Notes: generated by a model from the letters alone, not told the origin. A stretch of 64,000 nt of DNA from Ampelocalamus luodianensis (GCA_036346255.1 CM070625.1:35654520-35718519), one strand, 5' to 3'; shown: positions 1 through 12,391, counted from the first letter of the stretch. Made by a program: numbers and translations.

Positions 1-1745
1 CAATCTTTCTTTTAAGAAATCAACTTTCTCTTAAACCATAGGATCCCAAATCATCGCATAACGCATTAACTCATTTCTCTTAAATTGGCAATCCCAAACC
101 TATGCTCTACCGAACACAAAATCCACAATTATGCGGTAGACTCTTCCAATCCACAATATCGCACTCTAGCCAACTTCCCCATCGAATGAATTACTTGTCA
201 AAATAATTTCCAACACAACTCAATAGATTTCACCCACCATCACATCCCTTAATCCGTTAAGGATGAGCAATTTGAAATTCACATCACACACTCTCATATA
301 CTAGCCTCAAAGGATACTATCAATGATCATCCCACTACTCGAATCCACTCTTATTCTACCATCTCTACACATAATCATTGGCATCCAAGGTTCTAACATG
401 AGAATGCAAAGCCTAAAATCAACCTCGAAGTCTCCTACAATGAATTTCTGGTATGATTGATAGGAAATCTTCCAATTCATTTACTAAAATTTTACATAGC
501 TCAACAATAACCTCAATCATTAACATCCACGTTCCTCACTAATCAAGTAACCGCTCAAGGCGTTTCATGTCACCAATCTTGGACCTTCACTAAACCACAC
601 TAATCAAAATTCAACTACACGACCACAATATATCCATTCGTCATACCCTCACTATATGACTAAGATCCCGACTCCGCTTTCTTAAGTACTGAAATGCCCT
701 CTGTGAACAGTCAAGTTCTAAAATTCAGATTACTAAAACCTGTCAGAATACTGACAGATTCGCAGAACAATCGCACTAAAAAATTCATCCAAATTAGGTG
801 TTCTTGGACTTCATTGAAAGGTAATCAAATTTCCCAACTAAACCTAGTTGGTGAGCCTCCCTGATTCGGCCATCTAAAATCACTTTTAAGCTGATTAACA
901 AAACATCGATTTCACGTCACCCTTTCTGGACAGAGCACTAAAACTAACATAACTTTCAGCTCGTTTGTCCAAATGTCGCGTTCTTGGGATTCCCTGAAAG
1001 CTACGACAATTATCTACAACTTTCGTTATACTGAGATCCTCTAATTATCCCTTTAACTGATCTCTAAAGTCAGATTACTAAAACCTGTCAGAATACTGAC
1101 AGATTCGCAGAACAATCGCACTAAAAAATTCATAACTTTTGCTACAGAGATCCAAATAATACGATCTAGCACTTCATCGAAAGCTATTGACGTCTTCTAC
1201 AACTCTCTAGGAGAAGCCCAAGACCGAATCCGCACTTAACTATATCAAAACGTCTGTCTAACGCGATCTGTCCTGAGGAGACAGAAATACCGACATTGCT
1301 ACAACAATCAAATATGCATCTATTCGGGGGCAAACCGGGGTTACCCTTGATGAACCGCTGTAGACCGCGATGCAATCCGTGAATCTTCCCCTTCCCTCTC
1401 TTCTTCCCTTCTCCTTTCTTCCTTCTTCTTCTTTTTTTCTTGGCCGGCCACCACAACGAAGAGGCATCGGAGGAGAGGGGCACCACCATGGAGGAGATGG
1501 TTTGCTACAGTACCGTGCTACAGTGGCGGCGCGGGTACTGTAGCACCCTAGGGTTCCCCCTCCTTCTTTAGTTGGTTTCTGGTTTCCTCATGGGCCATGG
1601 GCCACTAAGGCTGTTTTTCCTCCACTTGACTATGGCCTGCGTGGCCCATTTCTCTCTCAATTTCTGATTTTTTTTCTCTTTTAATTATCTTAATTCCCTC
1701 TCTAATTTTTTTATTACATCCACTAACGACAAACGGGATATTACA
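1..1745 (-). mobile_element. Gypsy-type LTR, truncated by window edge
   Basis: The block ends at 1745 in GGGATATTACA, which read on the minus strand gives TGTAATATCCC, the usual start of grass gypsy LTRs. No transposase or polyprotein frame is visible, so this looks like LTR sequence only. The following five bases are ACTGG; a matching target duplication would lie outside the window. It appears inserted in the older LTR remnant at 1746-2060. Family assignment is by terminal motif and general character only. Confidence 0.6.
726..1133. repeat. Pair of identical 63-bp direct repeats in LTR
   Basis: Positions 726-788 and 1071-1133 are identical over 63 bases, separated by 282 bases. Each copy contains a small stem-loop, CTGTCAG-aata-CTGACAG. 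The duplication lies within the LTR at the window start and is probably an internal LTR duplication. Confidence 0.85.
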
Positions 1746-2060
1746 ACTGGAGATCAGCAAGGTCAAGGACTAGGTCGTGGGCCCCCAGCTGATTGCCTAT
1801 GGGTATATCGTGAGGCTTCCACGTGGTGTATCTTTATTCTACGTTGTTGTTCTTTAAAAGGTATTTGGCCTGTTCAGCCATTCTACATGTCAAAGCCGTA
1901 AGGTATATTTATGCTTTGTTTATTATTATGCGATAACTTCACATATTTGTGATATGTGGATGATATTCAATGATATAACTGTGGGCACTAGCTACTGATC
2001 CAGGGACTAGTGCTGTGAACACAGAAGATTCCTAATTACAAATTTAGGGTTTGACAACAT
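1746..2060 (+). mobile_element. 3' end remnant of a gypsy LTR
   Basis: The segment 1982-2060 (GGGCACTAGCTACTGATCC, then GACTAGTGCTGTGAACACAG) matches the layout of the LTR ends at 12307-12375 and 21271-21343, which have GTGCACTAGCGTGATC, an ACTAGTGC motif and then an ACAGAGGGTTCC motif. It ends near 2060 in GACAACA. The 5' part is cut off by the LTR at 1-1745. About 228 bases of unassigned AT-rich sequence follow before the MULE terminal repeat. Confidence 0.5.
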
Positions 2061-2288
2061 GGCTCTAGACATGCATCAACATCGACCAAATAGAATAATT
2101 GTGAGATGTTATGCACGGCTAGCTTTTCATGAGGTAGCCTAGGAGAGATAACCAATCCAAGATCGAAGAGAATAACAGGTAGGCACTCCTGCTTCGATCT
2201 TCTCATGCGACACACCTACGACAGCATCGATTGGTTGGTCCATATTGCTTCTGAATCGATCCAACTTATGTGAATGTATGATTTAGTG

Positions 2289-2523
2289 AGCACGAGAGTC
2301 TTTGGCACATTTAGCATTGTTGGCATGCTAAAAAGCAAATTAGCCTCCTCTTCAAATCAAAGCTAAAAATGGCCCCACGGAGCCATTGGGGGTCGACACG
2401 TCGCCTTGTCCATGCCCCCTAAGCCAGATTCACCGTGTACGTGTGCCAAGGGCATGACACAGCCTCATCTGTCGGCCAGGGGCACGGACGCCCCCCTGAG
2501 TGCGTAGCGCTTGTCATTTCATG
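2289..2523 (+). repeat. MULE left terminal inverted repeat
   Basis: The sequence matches the reverse complement of 30734-30975 in several blocks. These include CACRTCGYCTTGTCCATG (2396-2414), GCCAGGGGCAC near 2475, GTCATTTCATG at 2513-2523, AATCAAAG near 2355, AGCCTCCTCT near 2342, and TTTGGCACATTTAGCAT near 2301. Spacing between the blocks is nearly the same on both sides. Confidence 0.7.
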
Positions 2524-3174
2524 TGATTTTTTGTTTTGAATTAAATTCCATGATTTCATCTGAAAAATGTGTTTGAATTATTTCATGTAAGAATAGAGTG
2601 CATCGTTTCATGTGACAATACATTTTCTATAGATGTGATAATACATTTTTGGTACATGTAATAATATATGTTAGGTATGCAAGGAAAGGAAAGTGTGTGA
2701 TTTCATGAGCCTGATGTCATACGCCCTATTTGGAATGCGATTATATTATTTTGCAAAACCGAATACTTTTGAAAAAGAGTACAAAATTTGAAATAGAAGA
2801 AATATTTTGAAATAAAATTTGAAAGACTTCAAAATGTTGTTGTGAATTACATGGTGCGTAGGATTTGGTTACGTGCATTAAAAACGACAGCATGCACGAA
2901 TCAACAAACCGAAAAACACCTAGGATATATGTGCACCTTTTTGGAATTGAAAAAGGGTGGATTGGAATGAACTTAATTAGTCTTGGTGACCCATTAGTCC
3001 CTTCCACTTGTCTCCTAACTGCCCGCGGTGGCAGCTAGTCTCGTTGGCAACCCTATTCTGTGAGACAGGCTAAAATATTGAATGATGTTAGTACAATGTA
3101 AGACCAAATCAATAATTAGGATGCAAATTGAACATAATTTACCTCTTTGATCTGTAGTCCACCTGGGTGACGAG
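2524..3174. other. MULE interior, no recognised gene
   Basis: This is AT-rich sequence between the left TIR and the LTR insertion at 3175. On the minus strand a short exon-like stretch (about 3125-3174) ends at a GT donor-like site and stays open across the insertion point into the frame at 26562-26680. This suggests one MULE gene cut by the LTR. The protein was not recognised. Confidence 0.35.
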
Positions 3175-6100
3175 TGTAACATCCCAATTCTTGGCTTGTG
3201 TTTCAAATGTAAGAAAATGTGTAGAATTTAAAACTTTTCTTGCATCTTGAAGTTTTTGAGTTTTTCTGTAATTCCTGTAAAGGAATTGTGGGAAATCAAA
3301 AACCTAAATCTCCCATTTGACTAAAGTCATAACCTCTTTGTTAAAAATCTTGTGTTCAAGTCCTTGGAACTATTTTTCCTAGGTTGTGTGACTCCCCTGA
3401 AAAATTTCATAATTTTTAGAAATTGTTTGAATACTTTAAGAGGCTAGTCAAACCTGTTGACCCTTGGCCAAACGTTAACTCAAAACCTTGCAGAATTTCT
3501 AGAGAAAAATAATCTACATAAAAACCTCTAGAAATTTTACACGAGGTCAATCCTAAAGTCAGCAAGCTCCTGTAAAAATTTTAGAATTTTTGGAGTTAGT
3601 TTGCTACCTCTAATAATTCTCCCAAGATTTAGCTCATTTCAAAAACCCTAAGTCTAAGTCGGTTGGGTCTGCGTCGGACTCAAGCCTAACCTCTTGACCG
3701 GGTTGAGCCTAACCGCCTAAGTGTACCGGGTGCATTCTCAGTGGTGCGTGTGGTTTGGGCTGTTGGATCTTAATCCAACCGTTGGAGTACTTGTGGTTTG
3801 ACTAAACCCTTTAGCTCACGTTGGGCTCGAGCCACTTTGCTTTCACTGACTGGTGGGCCATTCGCCGATGCTGGTCATCTTCTTCCCCACGCGTGCGCCA
3901 TGGCAGAAAGGAGGCAGAGCCATGTAACCTCCTCGGAGTCCTTTAAACGGCTCTTTGCCGCTAAGCATTTAATGCTCGGTAGCTTGCGCCCCCAAAGTCT
4001 TCCTCCTCTGCTGCACCACCTACTCAGCTCGTCCATAGCAGGGGCATAGACCAAGCTCACGGTGGAGCTTGCCTTTGCTAGACCCTTTGCTCCTCCGGCT
4101 ATAAGTAGCCCCCAAGCCTTTCCTTGGATTCCTTTCAACGTCACCTTAGCTTCTCTAACTCCCTCTCTGTGGTTGAGCTGAAAACACCAGAGAGCCCCTT
4201 TTCACCATTATTGCACCCTGAAGCTCCTCATTGCCACCAGTGCTCCAGTGGTTCAATTGCAACTCTTTGTGTGTCAACCTGTTCCTCTAATCACCCTGAG
4301 CATTTTCCCTAACTTAATTTTGGGTTGCTTTCACAGGAGCTGCCCAATCTTGAGTTTCGGACCTCTTCGGTCGAAATCGCCCTTTTCTTCCTCAACGCCG
4401 GTAAGCACCTTGGCTCTATAATTACTTGCGTATGGACCTTCTGTGAGTTTTATTGAAGCTATTGGGGTGACCCGGTCCCTCTCATTTTGCTCAGGACCTC
4501 TTTCCCGCATCATCTTCCTCAGCGCCGGCGGTGTTGGTCGTCGCCGGAGCTTCTCCGGCCACCCCTGGGCCTCCTCTGTGCTCAGGTACCTTCGTGGTAG
4601 TCCCTAGATGCTCAGGCACCTACTATTTTGGTTTGCTGCGGAGCTCCTCTTGCTTTTCGTTTTTGGCTGTACTTGCACCTCCGCCTCTCTCCGGCTCGCC
4701 AGCGTTTTAGGATAGCTCCATCGTCGAGAGTACCCTTAGGATGTGCGCAATTATATTGCGAACCTTTTGCTACCCTTAGACTGTGCCGCCGTCACCAGAG
4801 TCACCGGCGGCGAGCCGTTGTGCAAAACCAAGTGGTACTTGTGTCCTGTTGTCATAAGACCACCCCTTAGACAACCTTCAGGACCTCTTAGGTTTAGATA
4901 TTTGCCGTCAAAGACCTCTTTGGATATAATCTTGACCGTTAGGATCACCCTCTTTATTTCTGCAAAAGACCTCCCATGGTCATTTTTGCGAAAACCACCT
5001 TCAGGACCTCCATCCCAGGACCTCCCTTTTTGTCATTTTAGTAAAGACTACCCCTGGTCTTTTACTAGGACCACCCCAAAGACCTCCCTCGGGGTCCTCT
5101 TTGTAAAAGACCATCCCTTGAACTTCTAAAAAGACAACCCTTAGGACCTCCTCGGGTGAATCTTAACCGTCTAGACCACCGCAGGTAGATCTTGACCATT
5201 CAAGACGTTCCCTCCCTTAGATCTTGAGGACCTCCTTTTTGTAAATCCTAGCCGTCTAGGACCTCCTCTTGTAAATCCAAGCCATCTAGGACCTCCTCTT
5301 GTAAATCCAAGCCATCCAGGACCTCCTCTCTTTTAGATCGTATCATTTAGGATCTCCCCCTGGAGATCTCAACCGTTAGGACCTCCCCCGTGAGATCTTA
5401 GCCATCAAGACCTCCCTTAGTGTAGACCTCAACCCTTAGGACCTCCTTGGTAGATCTGGACCGCCGGGTCTTAATCTAACGGTTAAGACCTCCTCAGCGC
5501 ACGCATGTGCGGGTGCTGTGCTCCCGTGCGCTTGAGCCGTGCGATTTCAGATCAACGGCCCCGACCGCTCCGGTTGAGTTAGTTTTCAAGAAAAGTCCGA
5601 AAGCTTTTATTTACAAACTATTGATTGTTTAAAATATCAAAAGCGCATAACTAATTCATTTTAACTCCTTTTAGAGTGATTCAAATTTTTTTTCTTCCTA
5701 TTTAACTGATCTTTAATATGAAAATGTGTTTGAACACTGTACTATACCAGAAAACTGTGTAGTTGTATTATCTTGTTAACATTTATTGTTGCTCTAGAAA
5801 TTTATTTAAATTTGTAAAATGCATAAGTTTTTCTCTGTAACTTTAAATTGAGCAAACTCAAATTTGTTTGGTTCCTCTATTAATATGCTTTAGTGTAGGA
5901 TAGGTTTTAATATTGTCTTTGCCTTTGAAATTAATCATGCACTATTGCCATAACTTAGAAAAATCATAGTAAATTCATTTTAACTCCATTTGAAGTAAAC
6001 ACCATTTTGCTGACCTTAGGATGTCAGTATCTGCCTACCATAAAAATTCCATATTTAAAAACTTTCTGGAAATTTGTGCGATGAACAGTGACAAATAGCA

Positions 6101-6613
6101 ATTAAATTTGAATTTTTCAGCAGACCGAAATTGTTTAGGCTGTAACGTTTACATGCTTAGTCCAAATCAAATTATTCTTGTTGCTAAATTTATCTAAAAT
6201 CATGCTCTACCTGCTGTGTAAATTTCATGGATTTTAGATGAATTTGGATTTTGAGTCTTTTTCGGTGTTCATCGTTTTTATTGGGTTTTCTCGTTATTGC
6301 GGTAGGTTCCGAAGAGATTGTTGAGTACGAGAGTGATCCTCTACAGCAATCAAGTGATCCCCAGCAAGGTAAGCAGATGTAGCATCATTTGATCATATTG
6401 ATCCTATTAATTTTAAATTCTAATATCTTGTTTGCAAAGAATAAGTATGCATGCTTCTTTGTGTCAAAGTTAATTTGGTCGATTAGAGGCAGCTAATCCT
6501 ATTGCATTGTTTCCCTGAAATTGTTCACCCCTACCACAAACCGAAGTTAATATTCTCACTGGTGAATTAGAGCTCGGTGAATGATTTATGGTCTTTTAAT
6601 TGTCTTTACGATA
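3175..6613 (+). mobile_element. Gypsy LTR, 5' part (plus orientation)
   Basis: It starts TGTAACATCCCAATTC at 3175 and is homologous throughout to the reverse complement of the solo LTR at 55033-60623, from its start down to the position equivalent to 56416. Homology stops at 6613 (ATATGATGCTTA), where CCT-rich DNA begins. The remainder of an LTR of the same family, ending in GGTCTCACA, is found at 25849-26561. The two are probably one solo LTR split by a later insertion. Flanking pentamers ACGAG (3170-3174) and ACAGG (26562-26566) match imperfectly. Confidence 0.7.
4860..5500. repeat. Degenerate AGGACCTCC repeat array inside LTR
   Basis: The motif AGGACCTCC or a variant recurs every 20-40 bases, often followed by TTGTAAATCCAAGCC or AGATCTTGACCGT. 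One nearly identical pair lies near 5268-5330. The same style of array, in the other orientation, occupies the other LTRs of this family at about 39470-40450, 49350-50330 and 57470-58680. Confidence 0.75.
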
Positions 6614-6629
6614 TGATGCTTAACGTTCC

Positions 6630-7195
6630 CTCCTCCTCCCCCTCCGTTCACCCCCGCCGCGCCGCCGCCGTCCTCCTCCCCCGCCACGCTCCCCCTCCTC
6701 CTCCCCCCGAGCCGCCGCCTTCTCTGCTGCCCAGATCTGGACAGCCTCGCCTTGGCCCCTCCGCCTCGGCTTCGGCCTCCGCATCCTCCGAAACGACGCC
6801 TCCTCCCCCGACGCCGCAGCTCCCTCTCCTCCCGTGCGACTCCTCCTCCCCCTTCACCCCCGACGCGCTGCCGCCGTCCTCCTCCCCGCCGCGCTCCCCC
6901 TCCTCCTCCCCCCGAGCCGCCGCCTTCTCTACTGCCCAGATCTGGATCTGCCCAGATCTGGACGGCCTCGCCTTCGGCCTCCTCATCCTCCACCGCTGCA
7001 CGGCGCCGCCGGACTCCTCCCTTGAAACGGCGCCTCCTCCCCCGACGCCACGTCTCCTCCCCCGGTTGCCCTCCGGCCGCCTCGCTGTCCAACACAGTCC
7101 GCCACCTCGCCCTCCGACCACCTCGCGCGCCTCGGGTTAGCCCCACGGAGCCGCACGCCCGCCTCAGTCGAATTTTCGACGATTTTACTCATTGA
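6630..7195. repeat. CCT/CCG-rich block with about 205-bp tandem duplication
   Basis: The unit containing CCGAGCCGCCGCCTTCTC and CCCAGATCTGG occurs at about 6630-6838 and again at about 6840-7060. Extreme C-richness leaves several frames open on both strands, rich in Pro/Ser/Arg. It resembles a GC-rich plant first exon or 5' region picked up from a gene, but no domain is recognisable and I do not call a coding region. Confidence 0.6.
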
Positions 7196-7880
7196 AAATA
7201 GCTGTTGTATGCTCATGAGTTATCTGCCATTGCGTCGAACTGCAATCGGCCGTTAGGAGTTAAATTGAACATGATTCTGTGAACTGTTGTTGTATGAGTT
7301 TGTGATGGAATCTGGCATTTGTATTTCCGTTGAGTTGAGTTCACATGATTCTATGAACTGCTGGCAATATATGCTGTTGGACATTTTGGCTGCCAAATTG
7401 AAGTTAGATGCATTGCTAGATGATTTGCATGGTATATCTGGACTGAAATTGAGCTACTACAACTTAACAATGTGCATGTTCATTTGCTTCACAACCATGT
7501 CTATTTAGCATGTTTACAAGAAAATCTAAACAGAAACGATCATGAGTATAAATGGCACGCCAAATGGGCCATTTATACTTACCATTGTTGCCGTTAGTTC
7601 GGACTAGGCTAACACGGTAAACATCTTCCTATCCTATTTTTACGTAATGTACTAATCATTGTTTCCCTTTGCTAACATAGCAAATCCTCGATAGACATAC
7701 TTGACCACTAAGAAGTGTTTCTCGGAACTACGAAAATGACAATATATTATGAGTCGCCATATCTAACTTGCAAGAAAAAATATGGTAGAGCTGATTTATT
7801 GTTTGCTATATCCCAATAACCACAAGAACTGTTAATCGCAATAGTTGTTACTACTGATTGTACCGCTTTTTAACCCTCAG
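7196..7880. other. Intron-like sequence, nothing recognised
   Basis: AT-rich sequence lies between the CCT-rich block and the exon-like segments. A short frame near 7380-7440 reads plausibly as protein, but no splice context or family was recognised. Confidence 0.3.
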
Positions 7881-8177
7881 GCTATGAAACAGGAACAAGC
7901 ATTGTTATCTCTTGAATCACATGACTGTGCAAACTCAATTCCTGATTTGAGTAAGATGATTGGCACTGCTCTAGCCTTAGGTAATATCTGAAGTGGCGTT
8001 GTTGTATACCTTTACAAGTGTGTTTGATAAAAAAAAAGTTTGTAAGCATTGTATGGTTTTGAGAGATCAAAAAGTTTGTAAGCATTGTATGATTTTGTGA
8101 TTGCAGCTGCACAAGGTGAGGATATGAAATTGAAGTGTATTGCACTTTTGTCACAGGGGCACTACTTGACATTCAAT
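7881..8177 (+). pseudogene. Two exon-like segments of an unidentified captured gene
   Basis: Segment 7881-7980 is preceded by a pyrimidine tract ending in CAG and followed by GTAATATC. Segment 8107-8177 is preceded by GATTGCAG and followed by GTAAGTGG. Joined at these sites (1 + 71 nt across the junction) the frame stays open for 57 codons, with a centre reading IGTALALAAQGEDMKLK. No in-frame continuation was found: a further exon-like piece at 8641-8696 starts with a stop codon in this phase. The protein is not recognised. The most likely reading is a gene fragment carried by the surrounding Helitron-like insert, with the normal parent gene elsewhere. Confidence 0.35.
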
Positions 8178-8896
8178 GTAAGTGGAATTTATCTTTTAGG
8201 AGTGTTCATGAGTTTGGAGGGTCCAGTAGTTGCATTGGAATTGGAAAATAAAGTTAACAATAGATGCATAACAATAGATGCCGCAAAATGATGTCTCTTC
8301 ATTTGCCCCTTAGGCCCTTACATGTTTTGTTCTTTCTGTGTTGATATTGCCCAAGCCACTTCATGAATTGGTGTGTCGATTTATGGTGCTTAATTAGGGT
8401 CATTGTCTTAGTAACAATAGTAATGGATTCAAAATTGGATCTTTTTTCATTATCTTGAAAAGTTTACTTAATTAGGATTTTGTTCATCACAAAAGGTGAC
8501 ATCATGTTATATGATCTCCGGATGATATAGAAATATGTGTGGTTTGGATAAGGAGGGTGTCACTTTGTCTTCTGTTTATTGCTTGCGTGCGCTCTTAACT
8601 CAGTTCGCAGCGTCTCCGGCTAATGCGTGATTGTTTGCAGATATAGCATTGAAGGTGGATGGCCGCTCTCGAGGTGCCGTCGCAGCTTCAAGTAATAATT
8701 CTTCTAACATTTTCATTTTTATGTTAGTACTATTGGTGCATATCTGTGATTTAGCATTTGAAATGATTGCTTTAGCTAGAGCATAACCTGTATGCTATGG
8801 TCTTGCATTTGTGCCCATATCCAACGGCAAGACAGAATAGCTCAGAAAATGTGTTGGCTGGATTTCTGTTAGGATTAAGTACATTGTTCGTCCCTC
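8178..8896. other. Intron-like sequence, no gene called
   Basis: AT-rich sequence with one possible acceptor (TGTTTGCAG at 8632-8640) and a short GC-richer segment, 8641-8696. Nothing else was supported. Confidence 0.3.
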
Positions 8897-9146
8897 AACT
8901 CTTGCCCTACTTTAATTTCCGTCCCTGAAGTTCAATACCGGGTATAACACGTCCTCGAACTGTCAATACCATGCAAAATATATCTCTTCATATGTTTTAG
9001 AGCGGTTTTGACCAGGTTTGACCCACGTGGCTTTCCTGCTAGATAAATAATTGCCAGATCGGCCTCGCTCGGTCACATCTCCTCCCCCACCCTGCCTTGC
9101 TCCTCGCCTCCTCACCTCCTTGCCTCTCCTCTTCCTCTTCGCCGTC

Positions 9147-9237
9147 CACCTCCCCACCCGCTGCGCCCTCCGCCTCCATCTCCCCCACGTCGCCGCAAGC
9201 CCTCAAGGCCTCCAAGAACCTCGCCCACCTCAGGTCC
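9147..9237 (+). pseudogene. Captured mTERF-type gene fragment, 5' part
   Basis: In frame, the end of this segment reads PQALKASKNLAHLRS. This matches the conserved start of the mTERF repeat region in grass organelle-targeted mTERF proteins, which act in organelle gene expression. The upstream Ser/Pro-rich sequence resembles a transit peptide region, but no start codon is supported. The frame continues on the far side of the Tekay element at 21349 once the element and one copy of its GGTCC target duplication are removed. Only the N-terminal portion of the gene is present, so this is a captured fragment. Confidence 0.6.
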
Positions 9238-12200
9238 TGTAACATCCCAATTTTCAGAGCTTAAAAATCTTTTAATAGTTAGTAGGGAGAAAATTCACCA
9301 TTTGAATTTTATTTGATTTTAATTCCAAAGCTTAACATTGGACTTTAGAACCAAAAACATTTAATGTGCATAATCCCAACATGAACAATAGCCAAAACTA
9401 TTTTATTTGGGTTCTTTGTGCTCAGATATATTTTCTAGATTTTTCTAGAATTTTTCTGAGTTCATTTGCTAATTTCTATTGCTTATTTGAATTTCTCGTA
9501 TTTTCTAAATTAGAAAAACTATTTAAAATCTCGAGAATCAACTCGGGCCGCATCTCGTAGCCCATCTTCTCTTCGTGCACGCGCCCGCTAGCGCCCACTC
9601 TCGCCGCGACGGCCACACCCGCCTCGCCGCGCGCTTCGCCTCCTACCTCGGACGTGTGGGCCCCGACGTCAGTCGTCGTCTTCCTCGCGAGCGCCCGAGT
9701 CGCGTTCATCGCCGAGCTCCAGCTCTGTCCGACAACGCCACTTTTCTATTTAAAACCCTTCTAGAAAACGTGCAAATCCTATCTCTAACCTCTTCGCGCT
9801 GTTTACATTAAAATCCAATCCGAATCTCACCCTATCCCCGAATTTCCAAATTTGGTCTCGTGTTCATCCGGACTCGATTTGGGGATTCCTTATCCCAGCA
9901 CCCCACTCCTATAAATCGCCCTCGAGGATCGCCAAGACTCCGCAACCCGCAGCCGCCACCCACCTCGCCCCAAGAGCCCTAGCGCCGCCGCAATCGTAGT
10001 TTTAGGTTTTCTCACCACCGGTCTTCTTCTCGTTTTGCGCCACCGCCCGATGTCGCGCGTCATCCTTGAGTGCACCACGGGTTCGGCGACGCCAGACTAC
10101 CTCCGGAGACCTCGCCGTCGCGGAATCTCACCGGAGCTCCGTCCGACAAAGCGAACCTCTCGCGCTCGAGCTCGACGGCCGCCACCGCCCACCCCGAGCA
10201 CCGGAGTTGCACCGAGGTTCGCAATAACGCCTCTACCCACCGGTACCACTCACCGCCGGTGAATCGCCGTCGCCGTGCCGTTGGTTCCCGAGCCGTTGTC
10301 GCCGTCGGCCCGACGTGGCAGCCGTGTCGCCGTCCACCTCGGCGTTTTCTGCGTGTCATCTGCGTGGCGCCGTGTCGCCAACGCGTGTGCGCCACCGCAC
10401 GGTCCACCGAACCCGATTCGATCGGCGTGAACTTGGTCCACGGTGCACCGAGCCACTGACATGTGGGTCCCACCTGTCAGACCAATTTTCATCCCATCCG
10501 AACATTCTCAGATGATGTCAGCGTTGCGCAATAATCCGATTTTTCTTTAGAGAAATAATTCGGAAATCCCAGAAAATCCAATTTAGGGTTTTTCTTTTAG
10601 ATTCAATCTTCCAGAGCTCATAACTTTCGCATCCTAACTCTGATTGAGCCCATTCAAATTTCTAAATTTATATAAATTCAAGCTCTATTTATCGGAGATT
10701 TTTATTTCATTTTTGGAGCTTATTTTGCCTCTGTTATTTATTTGTTTTGTTTGTTTGTGTCTCGTTTACGAGTAGACGTCGATTCGTCGGGGAATTTTGT
10801 GGAAGAAGGAGCACCTCAAGATCAAGACCAGTACATAGACCTTTTCCAAGGCAAGTCATACCTTTGATCATCTTGAACCCAGTTTTCAAATTACTTTGTG
10901 TTAAATTATTGCATTCTACTTTAATTATTTATTTAAATGCTTTGGGCATAGTTATTATCCACATTATTATCACATCTTGGCCTTGTATGTCATAATTCCT
11001 TGTCACCCTAGATTGGTTATTAGTTGGTAGTATTATAGCACCAACGTGGGTTGGTTAGATGCGAGTACAATTACTTAGCCATGCTACGAGTCTCACATCT
11101 CATGAAAGTTGCAAATATGAACTATGACTAAGTGACTATGGAACTTCGTGTAAAACTGTGTGCTATGTGTTATTACTTTGTGATGGCATGTGTTGCACTA
11201 AAACCAACTGGGTGGTAAATGATTTAGACCGAGGCAAGTGGTGGAAGCTGTGTGATATGGTGGACTATGTGATGGGAATGTTAATCTTTGTGATCTAGAT
11301 AGAAAATGGAAGTTTTGCCTTGGTCAATTAAGGACTTAACTTTGTGAGCCATTGAACTGAGCCTTACTGTACGACCACATGCCTGGTATGGGACGGGCCT
11401 AACTTAGTAAGTTATGGATTCTCGGCATTGATGTCCAGGTGGATAGGTTAGGCTGTGTGACAGGGTGGAGGTGTGACTACTTGGTGGTTGCATCGCGGGA
11501 CGATTCGTCTTCCCTGTCTAGCGGTGTGTGTTATACCAATTCTATGTGAGCTGGTATAGCGGTTTGTAAGCACACTGGGAACGTCAATGTTTGAGATGTA
11601 GTTTCCGAACTGTTTTCTTACGATTGGTGCTTGCTACACTAGTTGTATCTTGTGGGTAAAGTGTACAACCTCTGCGAGTGTTAAATCAATCTATTCGAAT
11701 AGCCGCGTCCGCGGTCATGGACATGCTCGGGGATTTCACACGAGGGGTAGTTTTCATAAAATGTTGGGATGGGAGCTGTGTGATTTAAGTCATATGGCTG
11801 TGTGAAAGAATTTGATTAGGCTATGTGTCTTTGTGGAAACAACTGTTAAATTAATATTGTTTATTTGTTTTGAATTTTGCTTTCAATCTATTATTCGTAT
11901 TCAATTGCAAATGTTGCTTTTATGCAAAAGAACCACGAAGCCTTTTCTTTGGAATAAGCTCGCATCTATACATTGCATTCTCGTGGTATGATTTGCGAGT
12001 ACGGTTGTGTACTCACGCTTGTTGTAAAACTTGCGCCAAACCTCTGAAGAGGAGGAGTCTCGCGCTTTCGAGGAGGAGTTCGCGAAGGTTGTTGATCGTT
12101 AAGGTCCGGATCGATCGGTTGCACGTGGTGAATTGGTGGGATCTACGCTTGGAGTTATTTCCGTTCATTCTTTGTTTATTTCTGTTAGCCTGCGTGGCTT

Positions 12201-12375
12201 AATAAGTGTAAACTCGACCATAAGGTCAAAACCCTTATTTGTTATTCAAACTAATCGTTTACTTTATTTATCGTTTGTGTGGATCGATATTTACCTATGT
12301 TAACCTGTGTGCACTAGCGTGATCTGGACTAGTGCGATATACAGAGGGTTCCGAATCGAAATTCAGGTCCCGGCA
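9238..12375 (+). repeat. 5' LTR of the Tekay element
   Basis: The 3138-bp repeat starts TGTAACATCCCAATTTTCAG and ends CAGGTCCCGGCA. It matches 18159-21343 over its whole length. The LTR pair differs mostly by short indels and substitutions in GC-rich CHG/CG contexts, while AT-rich parts are nearly identical. Confidence 0.95.
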
Positions 12376-12379
12376 GAGG

Positions 12380-12391
12380 TGGTATCGAGCC
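12380..12391 (+). promoter_or_regulatory. Primer binding site, initiator tRNA-Met type
   Basis: TGGTATCGAGCC lies 4 bases after the 5' LTR. The standard site complementary to plant initiator tRNA-Met is TGGTATCAGAGCC, so this copy lacks one A of the CAG. The gap is either a mutation or a read error of the kind seen elsewhere in this window. Confidence 0.8.

Noticed and set aside
6577..7195. Overlapping long open frames on both strands in the CCT/CCG-rich block
   Set aside because: Base composition alone removes stop codons. The translations are Pro/Ser/Arg runs with no domain, and no single frame is favoured.
10035..10515. Arg/Pro-rich frames on both strands within the Tekay LTR
   Set aside because: The corresponding part of the 3' LTR (18980-19470) has different frames owing to small indels, so coding is unlikely.
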